A DNA stretch of 64,000 nucleotides from Actinomycetes bacterium. Lineage in GTDB: Bacteria; Actinomycetota; Acidimicrobiia; Acidimicrobiales; Acidimicrobiaceae. The notes beneath the pieces are model-generated. The model saw nothing but the letters and a program-made list of their open reading frames with translations. It was not told where the DNA came from and made no database searches. The position numbers were made by a program, and so were the translations under genes. The stretch lies in the NCBI GenBank assembly GCA_021803345.1, contig JAJZLS010000052.1, positions 1 to 64,000 on the forward strand, in the 5' to 3' direction. This document shows positions 33,641 through 42,354 of the stretch, piece after piece. Numbering within the stretch: position 1 is the stretch's first letter; every line of letters starts with the position of its first letter.

Positions 33641-35019
33641 TGGCGGATAATATGAATGACTCTATGGATCCGAAGCAGTCAGTCCTGGGTGGAAAGTCTA
33701 AGGACTTGTCATTTGAGACCAGCGAAGGTGATCAGGAAATGGGGATGTTCGAATCCACCAGCACCGATGAACTCGGCTTGGAATACGGCTCGACACTTCG
33801 CCTTTCAGAGGGCATTGAGCTTGATCCAAATGATATGAATTTTGAAATTAGCCCAGATGAGAAGATGATCATCAATATGGGTCCTCAGCACCCCTCAACT
33901 CACGGGGTACTTCGTTTGATGATAGAACTCGATGGCGAGATCATCCTTAGGACGAAGCCAGTGGTTGGTTATCTACACACTGGGATGGAGAAAACGGCCG
34001 AGGGGCTCACCTATCTTCAAGGTTCGACAAACGTTACCAGGATGGATTATCTTTCTCCACTCCATAACGAACTGGTATTTTCGCTGGCGGCTGAACAGCT
34101 AATAGGGATCGAGGTTCCCGACCGGGCCAGCTGGATACGGATGCTGATGTGCGAACTCAACCGATGCTCGTCTCACCTTATGTGGATGGCTACCAACGGA
34201 ATGGACCTTGGGTCCACCTCGATGATGCTCTATGGATTTAGAGAACGAGAGATGATTTTGGCCTTCTTTGAAAAGGTCACTGGGCTGCGGATGAACCATA
34301 ACTACATTCGCCCTGGTGGTGTGTCCGCTGACCTTCCAGATGGTTGGCAGGATGACGTGATCGCGATTCTTGAAACCATTCCCGGCAGGCTCGATGAATA
34401 CGACGAGCTTCTTACAGGACAGCCAATATTTCGAGAGCGAGTCAATGGAGTTGGAATAATTACGGATTCACAGGCAATAGCTTTGGGAGCCACCGGTCCT
34501 ATATTACGCTCCACCGGAGTGCCTTGGGATCTCCGTCGTGATATGCCCTACCTTCACTACGAACAGGTCGAGTTCGATGTAATTGTTGGATCTATAGGGG
34601 ACGTATTTGATAGGTATTCTGTGCGGTTCAACGAGATAAGGGAGTCACTGAGAATTATTGCTCAAGTCGTAGAAAAGATGCCCGAAGGTGACTATCGAGT
34701 CCAGGACAAAAAAGTCACTCCTCCGCCAAGAATGCGAATAGATGAATCCATGGAAGCTTTGATTCACCATTTCAAGATCTTTACCGAAGGGTATAAGGTT
34801 CCAGAGGGGGAAGTTTACGTGGCGGTAGAGTCTCCTCGCGGGGAGCTTGGCTGTTATATGGTGTCCGACGGTTCGGCAAAGCCATACAGAATGCACATCC
34901 GCGGACCTTCATTTGTAAATTTACAGACACTTCCAGTGATGTTACGCGGAGGGGCAATTGCGGATGCAATTGCGTCTATTTCCTCAGTTGATCCAGTAAT
35001 GGGAGAGGTTGATCGATAA
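33640..35019 (+). CDS. nuoD: NADH-quinone oxidoreductase subunit D
   Basis: A 459-residue 49-kDa-type subunit lining the quinone cavity. The core begins at about residue 78 with INMGPQHPSTHGVLRLMIEL and includes VGYLHTGMEKTAEGLTYLQG, LMCELNRCSSHLMWMATNGM and the C-terminal GGAIADAIASISSVDPVMGE-VDR. About 75 acidic, Ser/Met-rich residues precede the core, more than in most homologues; they remain in frame without stops. ATG at 33640 overlaps the nuoC stop (TAATG). An internal ATG at 33652 or 33661 would not remove the extension. Confidence 0.95.
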   Translation: MADNMNDSMDPKQSVLGGKSKDLSFETSEGDQEMGMFESTSTDELGLEYGSTLRLSEGIELDPNDMNFEISPDEKMIINMGPQHPSTHGVLRLMIELDGEIILRTKPVVGYLHTGMEKTAEGLTYLQGSTNVTRMDYLSPLHNELVFSLAAEQLIGIEVPDRASWIRMLMCELNRCSSHLMWMATNGMDLGSTSMMLYGFREREMILAFFEKVTGLRMNHNYIRPGGVSADLPDGWQDDVIAILETIPGRLDEYDELLTGQPIFRERVNGVGIITDSQAIALGATGPILRSTGVPWDLRRDMPYLHYEQVEFDVIVGSIGDVFDRYSVRFNEIRESLRIIAQVVEKMPEGDYRVQDKKVTPPPRMRIDESMEALIHHFKIFTEGYKVPEGEVYVAVESPRGELGCYMVSDGSAKPYRMHIRGPSFVNLQTLPVMLRGGAIADAIASISSVDPVMGEVDR

Positions 35020-35658
35020 GTGTCGTTTTTTACATCAGAGAATTTGGAACGGGCCCAGGTGTTACTGGGCCTCTATCCGGAGAAGAGATCAGCACTGATG
35101 CCCCTTTGTCACCTTGCCCAAGCCCAGCAGGGGTACTTGACAAAGGAGGCAATGGAGGAGATTGCCAAGCTTCTTGAGATTGAACCAGCAGAGGTGTTTG
35201 GAACTGTTTCGTTCTACGACATGTTTCACACCGAAGAGGTGGGAAAGTACCTTGTTTCAGTTTGCACGAACGTGGCCTGTCTGCTCCGCGGAGGGCTTGA
35301 ATTGTTAGAGCATGCCAGCGACAAGTTGGAAGTCCCCGTTGGGGGAACCACCGAAGATGGGCTATTTACCCTGGAAGAGGTGGAGTGTGTTGCTCACTGT
35401 GATAAGGCGCCGTGTGCTCAAGTGAATTATAGATTTTTCGGACCCCTTGGAAATGACAGTTTTGATCAACTTGTCGAAGATCTCAGGAACGATCAGCTGA
35501 CAGATTCAGTACCACCTCATGGGACCCTTTCGAGAGTTTTTAGGGAAGCACCATCGCTGGTCGAAAATGAAGTAATTATTGCTGAGAGAGTTGCGATGGA
35601 CCAGGCCAGGCAAGAGCGCCAGGCTGCCAAGGATTCAAATGGAGGTGACTCTAAGTGA
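35020..35658 (+). CDS. nuoE: NADH-quinone oxidoreductase subunit E
   Basis: A 212-residue thioredoxin-like 2Fe-2S subunit (24-kDa type). N-terminal helical part LMPLCHLAQAQQGYLTKEAM; cluster ligands in SVCTNVACLLRGG (CTNVAC variant spacing) and VECVAHCDKAPCAQVNYRFF. The GTG start immediately follows the nuoD stop. The C-terminal ~50 residues are a charged tail. Confidence 0.95.
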   Translation: MSFFTSENLERAQVLLGLYPEKRSALMPLCHLAQAQQGYLTKEAMEEIAKLLEIEPAEVFGTVSFYDMFHTEEVGKYLVSVCTNVACLLRGGLELLEHASDKLEVPVGGTTEDGLFTLEEVECVAHCDKAPCAQVNYRFFGPLGNDSFDQLVEDLRNDQLTDSVPPHGTLSRVFREAPSLVENEVIIAERVAMDQARQERQAAKDSNGGDSK

Positions 35659-36950
35659 CCACCAAAATCGTGACAGCCAGAACGAATCTACCTGATTCGT
35701 ATAGGTTGTCCACCTATCTCGAAAATGGCGGTTATCAGGCCCTGAGAAAAGCTCTCAGCATGAACCCTGAAGATATTCAAGCCGAAGTGGTGGCTTCTGG
35801 AATCCTGGGCCGAGGTGGAGCCGGTTTTGAAACTGGTAGGAAATGGTCGATGCTGAAACAGGATCCGGTCCGGTATCTGGTGGTAAATGGGGATGAATCG
35901 GAGCCCTCCACTTTCAAAGACCATCTTCTGGTAGAAGCTGATCCTCACCAGCTTATAGAGGGAACACTGATCAGTGCATATGCAATTGGGGCATCGATGG
36001 CGTTCATTTATCTACGCGGTGAATTTGCTCTGGGCCTTGAGCGGGTGCAATCTGCGATTAACGAAGCCTATGCCTATGGTGCAATCGGGAGGGATATTTT
36101 CGGGTCAGGGTTTTCGATAGATCTGGTACTGCAGCCCGGTGCCGGGGCCTACATATGCGGCGAAGAGACGGCGTTGATCGAGTCGCTTGAAGGTAAGCGG
36201 GGCTATCCTCGAATTAAGCCGCCCTATTTCCCAGCCGTGATAGGACTTTATGGTAAGCCGACGATCGTCAATAATGTCGAGACCATGTCCAATATTCCCT
36301 GGATAATCACAAACGGAGGCAAGGCTTTTGCAAGTCTGGGATCCGGAAGATCGACAGGAACACGACTTTTTGCACTTTCTGGTGATGTAGCCAAGCCCGG
36401 AAACTATGAACTTGAGATGGCAGCCAGTAGTTTCAGAGATCTGATTTTCAGCCCTGAACTGGGAGCGGGACTATTTCCGGGAAGAAGTGTGAAAGCAATA
36501 ATACCCGGCGGCGTTTCGGCCCCCTGGTTCGGGCCTGAACACCTGGACCTGCCTCTTGGACAGGATGAGGTGGCCAAGGCGGGTTCGATGCTGGGATCCG
36601 GTTCGGTAATTGTCATTGACGACCACTCGTGCGCAGTAAGGGCTGCCTGGAGGATAACAAAGTTTTTCCATAGGGAGTCTTGTGGCCAGTGCACTCCCTG
36701 TAGGGAAGGCTCCGGCTGGATCGAGAAGATTATGCACCGTATTGAAATAGGCGCTGGAACTGAATCAGATTTAGACTTGCTGCTGGATGTGTGCGACAAT
36801 ATAGCCCCAGGTTTATCATGGCCACCACAGCAGACGACTATTTGCGTTTTGGGTCCGTCAATTCCGTCGTCGGTAGTCAGTGCGATCAAGATGTTTCGTG
36901 ACGAATTTTTGATTCACATAAAGGAAGAAGGGTGTCCCTTTGTCCACTGA
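35655..36950 (+). CDS. nuoF: NADH-quinone oxidoreductase subunit F
   Basis: A 431-residue NADH-oxidising subunit carrying FMN and a 4Fe-4S cluster. NADH site GRGGAGFETGRKWSML (about 51-66), FMN region GAGAYICGEETALIESLEGK (about 160-179), and cluster motif ESCGQCTPCREGSGW (about 340-354). GTG start overlapping the nuoE TGA (GTGA). The end overlaps the nuoG start. Confidence 0.97.
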   Translation: MTTKIVTARTNLPDSYRLSTYLENGGYQALRKALSMNPEDIQAEVVASGILGRGGAGFETGRKWSMLKQDPVRYLVVNGDESEPSTFKDHLLVEADPHQLIEGTLISAYAIGASMAFIYLRGEFALGLERVQSAINEAYAYGAIGRDIFGSGFSIDLVLQPGAGAYICGEETALIESLEGKRGYPRIKPPYFPAVIGLYGKPTIVNNVETMSNIPWIITNGGKAFASLGSGRSTGTRLFALSGDVAKPGNYELEMAASSFRDLIFSPELGAGLFPGRSVKAIIPGGVSAPWFGPEHLDLPLGQDEVAKAGSMLGSGSVIVIDDHSCAVRAAWRITKFFHRESCGQCTPCREGSGWIEKIMHRIEIGAGTESDLDLLLDVCDNIAPGLSWPPQQTTICVLGPSIPSSVVSAIKMFRDEFLIHIKEEGCPFVH

Positions 36951-39579
36951 TGTCTCTAAAGATTTAATTTCAATTTCAATTGATGGCCGCGAGGTAAAGG
37001 CCAGGCCCGGCGAGCTTCTGATTGCGGCAGCTGAAGAAGCGGGTATATTCATACCCAGATTTTGTTACCATCCCCGGCTTCCTCAGGTTGGCATGTGCCG
37101 GATGTGTTTAGTGGAAGTGAGTGGTCCAAGAGGGTTTTCTCTTCAACCGTCCTGCTACGTTCCTGTCAGCGATGGCATGGATGTTATTACCGATTCGGAA
37201 AAGGTCAAGAAGGCCCAGGATGGTGTTTTAGAGTTCCTGCTCATCAACCATCCGCTCGATTGTCCGGTGTGTGACAAGGGCGGGGAATGCCCTCTCCAGG
37301 ATCAAACACTTGCTTACGGACCAGGAGAGAGCCGTTTCGCAGAGGAAAAGCGGCATTTTGAGAAGCCTATCGCTATATCTGAACTGGTTTTTCTGGACAG
37401 GGAGCGCTGCATCCAGTGCGACAGATGTACGAGATTTGCAGACGTGGTGGCTGGCGATGCTCTGATTGAATTTATTGGACGCGGAGACAACACCCAAGTC
37501 AACGTTTTTCCGGAGAGGCCATTTTCGTCATACTTTTCCGGAAATACGGTTCAGATATGCCCAGTCGGTGCTCTCACCGCAGCGCCTTATAGATTCAAAT
37601 CGAGGCCTTGGGATCTTGCGCAAGTGGAGTCAAGTTGCATTACCTGTTCGATGGGATGTCGAATTATGGTGCAGTCATCTCAAAATCAGGTAATTCGTTA
37701 TATCGGCCTTGATTCCGACCAGGTCAATCATGGTTGGCTCTGCGACAAGGGCCGGTTTGGCCACGAATCCCTAAGTTCTCCCGACCGCGTGACGGCTCCA
37801 CTGATCCGAAAGGGTGACTCCTACGTCGAGACTTCGTGGGCAAACGCAATTTCAATTATCTCGTCAAAGATCTCCGGGATAAAAGAAAAAATCGGTTCTG
37901 ACCGGATCGGATTTATAATCGGTTCGAAACTTACCAATGAGGACATTTATGCCTGGGTCAAGTTGGCCAAGGGTGTGATAGGAACCGATTCGGTGGATTC
38001 CCAGTTGGGTGACGGAATAAGTGCCGATGTTATTTCCAGGCTCAATCGAGCCACCATAAATGATGCAGTCACTTCCAAAGTGGTTTTGTCATTTACGGGT
38101 GACATTAAAGAAGAAATCCCCGTTCTCTATCTTCGGCTTCGAGAAGCCGTAAAAAATGGAAATACCAAGGTAATCACGATTGCCACGCATTCTTCGTCGC
38201 TTGATGGGATTAGCGAAATCCAGGTCTTTCCTTCTTTGGATCAGCTTCGTCCTTTGGCTCAGCAAATTACTGCAGATTCGAGCTATTTCCCTGAAGTTTC
38301 GTCATTGATCAAGAGCAGCGGCGTTAGCGCAGATGGTGAAGGGTTAGTAGTGCTGCTGGGCCGGGAAAACCTGGCCTGGGATCAGACCGTAGTGGAGGCA
38401 TTTGCCCTCGAACTGGCGCGGGTGGCTCCCAAGGCAAAATTCTTAGTCACTTTACACGGATCAAATTTTTCCGGTGGTGTCGATTTGGGTGCTGTCCCTC
38501 GTTTCCTTCCTGGACGCAGTTCTCTAAGCGATCCATCGGCCGGCCTGCGGCAGAAATGGTCACGTTTCCCATCCCACAATGGCAAGAGTGTAAAGGAGAT
38601 GTTCAAATCTGCACTAAAGGGAGAGATGGATCTCCTGTTTTTGATTGGATCCGATCCCCGGACAGATTTTGTAGACACCACACTTTCAAATACGGCTCTT
38701 GACGAGATCGGTTTTGTGGTCAGTGTGGACACTTTCATGAGTGAGTCAAGCTCAAGGGCTGATCTGGTATTGCCGGCAGCGGCTTTTGCGGAGAAATATG
38801 GAACAATAACCAATCTTGAAGAGCGGATAATGACAGTTAATCAGAAAGTAACTCCCCCGGGGTTATGTCGCCCTGATTGGGAAATTGCATGTGAAATTGC
38901 TCTGGAGATAGGCTCTGACCTTGGATTTAGCTCTCCGGAAGAGATCTTGGGCGAGATTTCCAATATATCTTCGCTTCACTGGGGCCTTTCTTTTGACAGG
39001 CTTTCACGACTGAGTGCCCTTGATGGGGTGGTGATACCTTTGACCTCGACTCCATTGACGCTCAAGAAGAAGCCAATGTTTGATCAGATTTCAACTCCAG
39101 GAATAGCTTCGGTGTGGAACCAGGGCCTGGCTTCATCTAAAACAAGTTTTATCGATTCATCTGCTTCAATATCTGACGAATCTGACTCCCCGACTGAGTC
39201 AAAGGTTCCCACGGCGATTAGCGTTGAGCCGATATGGCCGCTACCGCCCATACCAGGAACTTCAGAGATGCCATTGGTTTACTGCAGACGACTATATTCG
39301 CAGGGTCAACTTCTTAAGAATAGCCCACATCTCTCCCGTCTGGCTGTGGAGCCTCGATGCCGTATTTCCTCTGAAACTGCGAGAGCTATCGGAGTGGCGG
39401 TAGGTGAATCGGTTCGGCTTACAGATAAGGCCGGAGGAGCTGGGGTTTTTGAGGTGGAGATCGATGATGGCATCAGAGAGGGATGGGTAGAGATGGTAAA
39501 GGGAATGTCATCTTCCCAGTCATTTTCTCCTATTCGAGTCGATGAGACCATGAACTATGTCAAGTTGGAGCGTGTGTAA
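36940..39579 (+). CDS. nuoG: NADH-quinone oxidoreductase subunit G
   Basis: An 879-residue iron-sulfur/molybdopterin-type subunit. 2Fe-2S domain: RFCYHPRLPQVGMCRMCLVE (about 41-60) and SCYVPV; His-Cys 4Fe-4S: HPLDCPVCDKGGECPLQDQT; second 4Fe-4S: RERCIQCDRCTRFADVV; additional CITCSMGCRI; then the molybdopterin-oxidoreductase-like domain that no longer binds cofactor, ending in an aspartate-decarboxylase-like beta region with GVAVGESVRLTD. TTG start at 36940 inside the end of nuoF; no in-frame ATG is nearby. Stop overlaps the nuoH ATG (TAATGG). Confidence 0.95.
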   Translation: MSTDVSKDLISISIDGREVKARPGELLIAAAEEAGIFIPRFCYHPRLPQVGMCRMCLVEVSGPRGFSLQPSCYVPVSDGMDVITDSEKVKKAQDGVLEFLLINHPLDCPVCDKGGECPLQDQTLAYGPGESRFAEEKRHFEKPIAISELVFLDRERCIQCDRCTRFADVVAGDALIEFIGRGDNTQVNVFPERPFSSYFSGNTVQICPVGALTAAPYRFKSRPWDLAQVESSCITCSMGCRIMVQSSQNQVIRYIGLDSDQVNHGWLCDKGRFGHESLSSPDRVTAPLIRKGDSYVETSWANAISIISSKISGIKEKIGSDRIGFIIGSKLTNEDIYAWVKLAKGVIGTDSVDSQLGDGISADVISRLNRATINDAVTSKVVLSFTGDIKEEIPVLYLRLREAVKNGNTKVITIATHSSSLDGISEIQVFPSLDQLRPLAQQITADSSYFPEVSSLIKSSGVSADGEGLVVLLGRENLAWDQTVVEAFALELARVAPKAKFLVTLHGSNFSGGVDLGAVPRFLPGRSSLSDPSAGLRQKWSRFPSHNGKSVKEMFKSALKGEMDLLFLIGSDPRTDFVDTTLSNTALDEIGFVVSVDTFMSESSSRADLVLPAAAFAEKYGTITNLEERIMTVNQKVTPPGLCRPDWEIACEIALEIGSDLGFSSPEEILGEISNISSLHWGLSFDRLSRLSALDGVVIPLTSTPLTLKKKPMFDQISTPGIASVWNQGLASSKTSFIDSSASISDESDSPTESKVPTAISVEPIWPLPPIPGTSEMPLVYCRRLYSQGQLLKNSPHLSRLAVEPRCRISSETARAIGVAVGESVRLTDKAGGAGVFEVEIDDGIREGWVEMVKGMSSSQSFSPIRVDETMNYVKLERV

Positions 39580-40763
39580 TGGGTGCTGATCCACTTTTCT
39601 CTCATGGTATTACATTGACGGTACTATTGATCGTTGTTATAAAGGTAGTGGTGGCCTTCGCTGCACTCTTGGTTTCAGTCCTGCTAATGATATGGTTCGA
39701 GCGCAAACTGATATCAGATATGCAGAACCGAATCGGACCAAACCGAGCCGGACCATTTGGGATTCTTCAGACGTTGGCAGATGGGATCAAACTTTTCTTC
39801 AAGGAAGATCTGATTCCTGACAGTGCAGACCGGGCGGTGTTCAAAATCGCCCCCTACCTTTCGTTGATACCGGCATTTCTTGTGTTCACGATTGTACCAG
39901 TCGGTGGAATAGTTCACATATTCGGACATACCACAGAACTTCAGGTAGCCGACCCTCCTATGGGAATACTATTTCTACTTGCAATGTCATCGATCTCTGT
40001 ATATGGAGTCACGTTAGCTGGTTGGGGTTCCGGCTCTAAATATCCCCTTTTGGGAGGCGTTCGAGCTACTGCTCAAATGATCTCGTACGAGGCGGCTATG
40101 GGACTGTCAATCGCCGCGGTGGTTCTTATCACCGGATCTTTGTCGACAAGGGATATTGTCACGTCTCAAATTGGAACCTACCTTGGCTTTATACCGAAAT
40201 GGAATATTATACGCCTTGGGGTAGTTCCTTTTGTGATCTTCTTGGCTGCAATAACCGCAGAGATGAATCGGCCGCCGTTTGACCTGGTTGAGGCTGAATC
40301 TGAGTTGGTGGGTGGATTCCACACCGAGTACTCTTCGCTAAGGTTTGCACTTTTCTATCTTGCAGAATTTATGAACACGGTGACTATGTCAGCGATTATC
40401 GTAACCTTGTTTTTCGGTGGTGCATCCGGCCCAACCCTTTTCGGCCCTACCTGGATCTGGCCTATAATTTGGTTCCTAATAAAAACCGGCGTCTTTTTGT
40501 TCTTCTACGTTTGGGTGCGGGCGGCACTGCCGAGATTGCGCTATGACCAGCTGATGTCTCTTGGGTGGAAGGTTCTGATACCGGCCTCATTGGCTTGGTT
40601 TCTGATCATTGCTGCGATGCAGGTTTCAACTTACCTTGGATTTGGAGTTTTCGTTTTAGTGCTTATCCTGGCGACACTGCTCTCAAGGGCTGGTGATGTA
40701 GGCAGACTTGGGGATCGCGTTAGGTTTGGCCAACCTACTAATCATGGTAAGGAGGTGGAATAG
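39579..40763 (+). CDS. nuoH: NADH-quinone oxidoreductase subunit H
   Basis: A 394-residue membrane subunit linking the quinone cavity to the proton channels; about eight helices. Signatures: RKLISDMQNRIGPNRAGPFG (about 41-60), LQTLADGIKLFFKED, ALLGG-type loop YPLLGGVRATAQMISYEAAM, and AEMNRPPFDLVEAESELVGG with FHTEYSS. Coupled to nuoG. Confidence 0.98.
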   Translation: MGADPLFSHGITLTVLLIVVIKVVVAFAALLVSVLLMIWFERKLISDMQNRIGPNRAGPFGILQTLADGIKLFFKEDLIPDSADRAVFKIAPYLSLIPAFLVFTIVPVGGIVHIFGHTTELQVADPPMGILFLLAMSSISVYGVTLAGWGSGSKYPLLGGVRATAQMISYEAAMGLSIAAVVLITGSLSTRDIVTSQIGTYLGFIPKWNIIRLGVVPFVIFLAAITAEMNRPPFDLVEAESELVGGFHTEYSSLRFALFYLAEFMNTVTMSAIIVTLFFGGASGPTLFGPTWIWPIIWFLIKTGVFLFFYVWVRAALPRLRYDQLMSLGWKVLIPASLAWFLIIAAMQVSTYLGFGVFVLVLILATLLSRAGDVGRLGDRVRFGQPTNHGKEVE

Positions 40764-41444
40764 ATGGCTGGTTTTGATGCCCTCAAAGGATTCAAGGTTA
40801 CCTTGAATGAAATGGTTCAGCCTAGAGTGACCAAGCAGTATCCGGAACAGAAGAGGAAAAAGCCGCCAAGGTTTCATGGGCGCCATGTATTGAATCGTTA
40901 TGAGGATGGGTCCGAAAAGTGCATAGGCTGTGAGCTCTGTGCCGGGGTTTGTCCAGCGGGATGCATATACGTTCGGGGCAAGGATAACCCACCCGATGCG
41001 CCAGTTTCTCCTGGTGAAAGATATGGCTACGTTTACGAGATCAATTTTCTTCGGTGTATCCACTGTGACCTGTGTGTAGAGGCATGCCCAACCGAGGCCA
41101 TAACTGAATCGAAAATGTTTGAATTTTCCTTTACCTCGCGCCGGGAAGCAATTTACACCAAGGATGAACTGGTGGTAAACGATGACGGTTCTCCAAAGAG
41201 GCTTCCTTGGGAGGATTGGAGAGTTGGTGATGATGAGCTTACCTCAGGCTGGATGCGTGCCACTTCACCTTCAGGTGCCAAAACATATGAAGGAAAAGTC
41301 CACTGGTCAGAAGAGTTGGGCAAAGGGGTGCGAAAACCGGAGGCCGGTCAGTCGGATCTTCCTAGTGCAGAAGCTGCACCAAGGTACATGATTCGGACCA
41401 TTGAACGGGATCGCATCATGAAACGTCATGGGGGCACTGTTTGA
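40764..41444 (+). CDS. nuoI: NADH-quinone oxidoreductase subunit I
   Basis: A 226-residue ferredoxin-type subunit with two 4Fe-4S motifs: CIGCELCAGVCPAGCIYV (about 53-70) and CIHCDLCVEACPTEAI (about 98-113). It relays electrons to NuoB. The C-terminal ~80 residues extend beyond the minimal fold, as in other actinobacteria. Directly follows nuoH with no gap and overlaps nuoJ. Confidence 0.97.
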   Translation: MAGFDALKGFKVTLNEMVQPRVTKQYPEQKRKKPPRFHGRHVLNRYEDGSEKCIGCELCAGVCPAGCIYVRGKDNPPDAPVSPGERYGYVYEINFLRCIHCDLCVEACPTEAITESKMFEFSFTSRREAIYTKDELVVNDDGSPKRLPWEDWRVGDDELTSGWMRATSPSGAKTYEGKVHWSEELGKGVRKPEAGQSDLPSAEAAPRYMIRTIERDRIMKRHGGTV

Positions 41445-42052
41445 TGATTGACTTACTGGCAACCCAGATAGCGCTGCCCGATTTGATTACCTTTGTGGTA
41501 TCGGCAATTGCTATTGTCTTAGGGGCTCTCGGGGTGATATTAATGCGAAATCCGGTGCATTCAGCCCTGATGATGATTCTTACCTTATTTGCAGTGGCAG
41601 TTTTGTTTGTAGAACAGAATGCTCAGTTTCTTGCTGCCGTGCAAGTTATTGTTTATGCCGGTGCGATCGTGGTTCTTTTTCTTTTCGTTATCATGCTCTT
41701 GGGAGTCGACAAGAAGGAGGACCTTAGAAAGGAAAAATTACGGGGACAACGTCCGCTTGCAATCTTTGCCGTCGTTGTAATCTTTGCGGAAATCCTTACA
41801 CTTTCAAGAGGGACCTGGGCAACTGGAGCTCATGGCACAGTCCTTTCCACGACTTCCCATAGCTCAAATGTGGTTCAGTTGGCTCAATCGATTTTCACAA
41901 CCTATCTGCTCCCTTTTGAAGCTACCTCTGTTCTTCTTATCATTGCCGTAATTGGAGCAGTTGTGCTGGTGAGGCAGTCCGACCAAAAGCCTTTGGAAAA
42001 GGATGCTGCAGTGTTTCAGACGGAGCTTACTTCGGAAAGTGAGGCAAAATGA
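41441..42052 (+). CDS. nuoJ: NADH-quinone oxidoreductase subunit J
   Basis: A 203-residue membrane subunit with about five helices. LGVILMRNPVHSALMMILTL and VQVIVYAGAIVVLFLFVIML (helix 3 with the pi-bulge region) are typical. It takes part in coupling electron transfer to proton pumping. Overlaps nuoI and nuoK by four bases each. Confidence 0.96.
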   Translation: MMIDLLATQIALPDLITFVVSAIAIVLGALGVILMRNPVHSALMMILTLFAVAVLFVEQNAQFLAAVQVIVYAGAIVVLFLFVIMLLGVDKKEDLRKEKLRGQRPLAIFAVVVIFAEILTLSRGTWATGAHGTVLSTTSHSSNVVQLAQSIFTTYLLPFEATSVLLIIAVIGAVVLVRQSDQKPLEKDAAVFQTELTSESEAK

Positions 42053-42354
42053 CAGTACCGGGCAGTTGGTATCTGGTTTTAGCGGCGCTTCTCTTTTCAC
42101 TGGGCGCGCTGGGGTTTTTCGTCAGAAAAAATATCTTGATCATGTTCATGAGCGTTGAACTGATGCTCAATGCAGTGAATCTTACTTTTGTCACTTTCTC
42201 AAGGATGCTTGGTGATATTGGTGGCCAAACGCTGGTCTTTTTTGTTTTGGTGGTTGCAGCAGCCGAAGTCGTGGTTGGTCTAGGAATAATAGTTGCCATA
42301 TTTCGGCGGAAAAGTTCCACTACAGCTGACGATCTCTCGATATTTAGGGGTTGA
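42049..42354 (+). CDS. nuoK: NADH-quinone oxidoreductase subunit K
   Basis: A 101-residue three-helix membrane subunit. The conserved Glu residues are in MFMSVELMLNAVNL and VVAAAEVVVGLGIIVAIFRR. ATGA overlap with nuoJ; its TGA overlaps the nuoL TTG start. Confidence 0.97.
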   Translation: MTVPGSWYLVLAALLFSLGALGFFVRKNILIMFMSVELMLNAVNLTFVTFSRMLGDIGGQTLVFFVLVVAAAEVVVGLGIIVAIFRRKSSTTADDLSIFRG

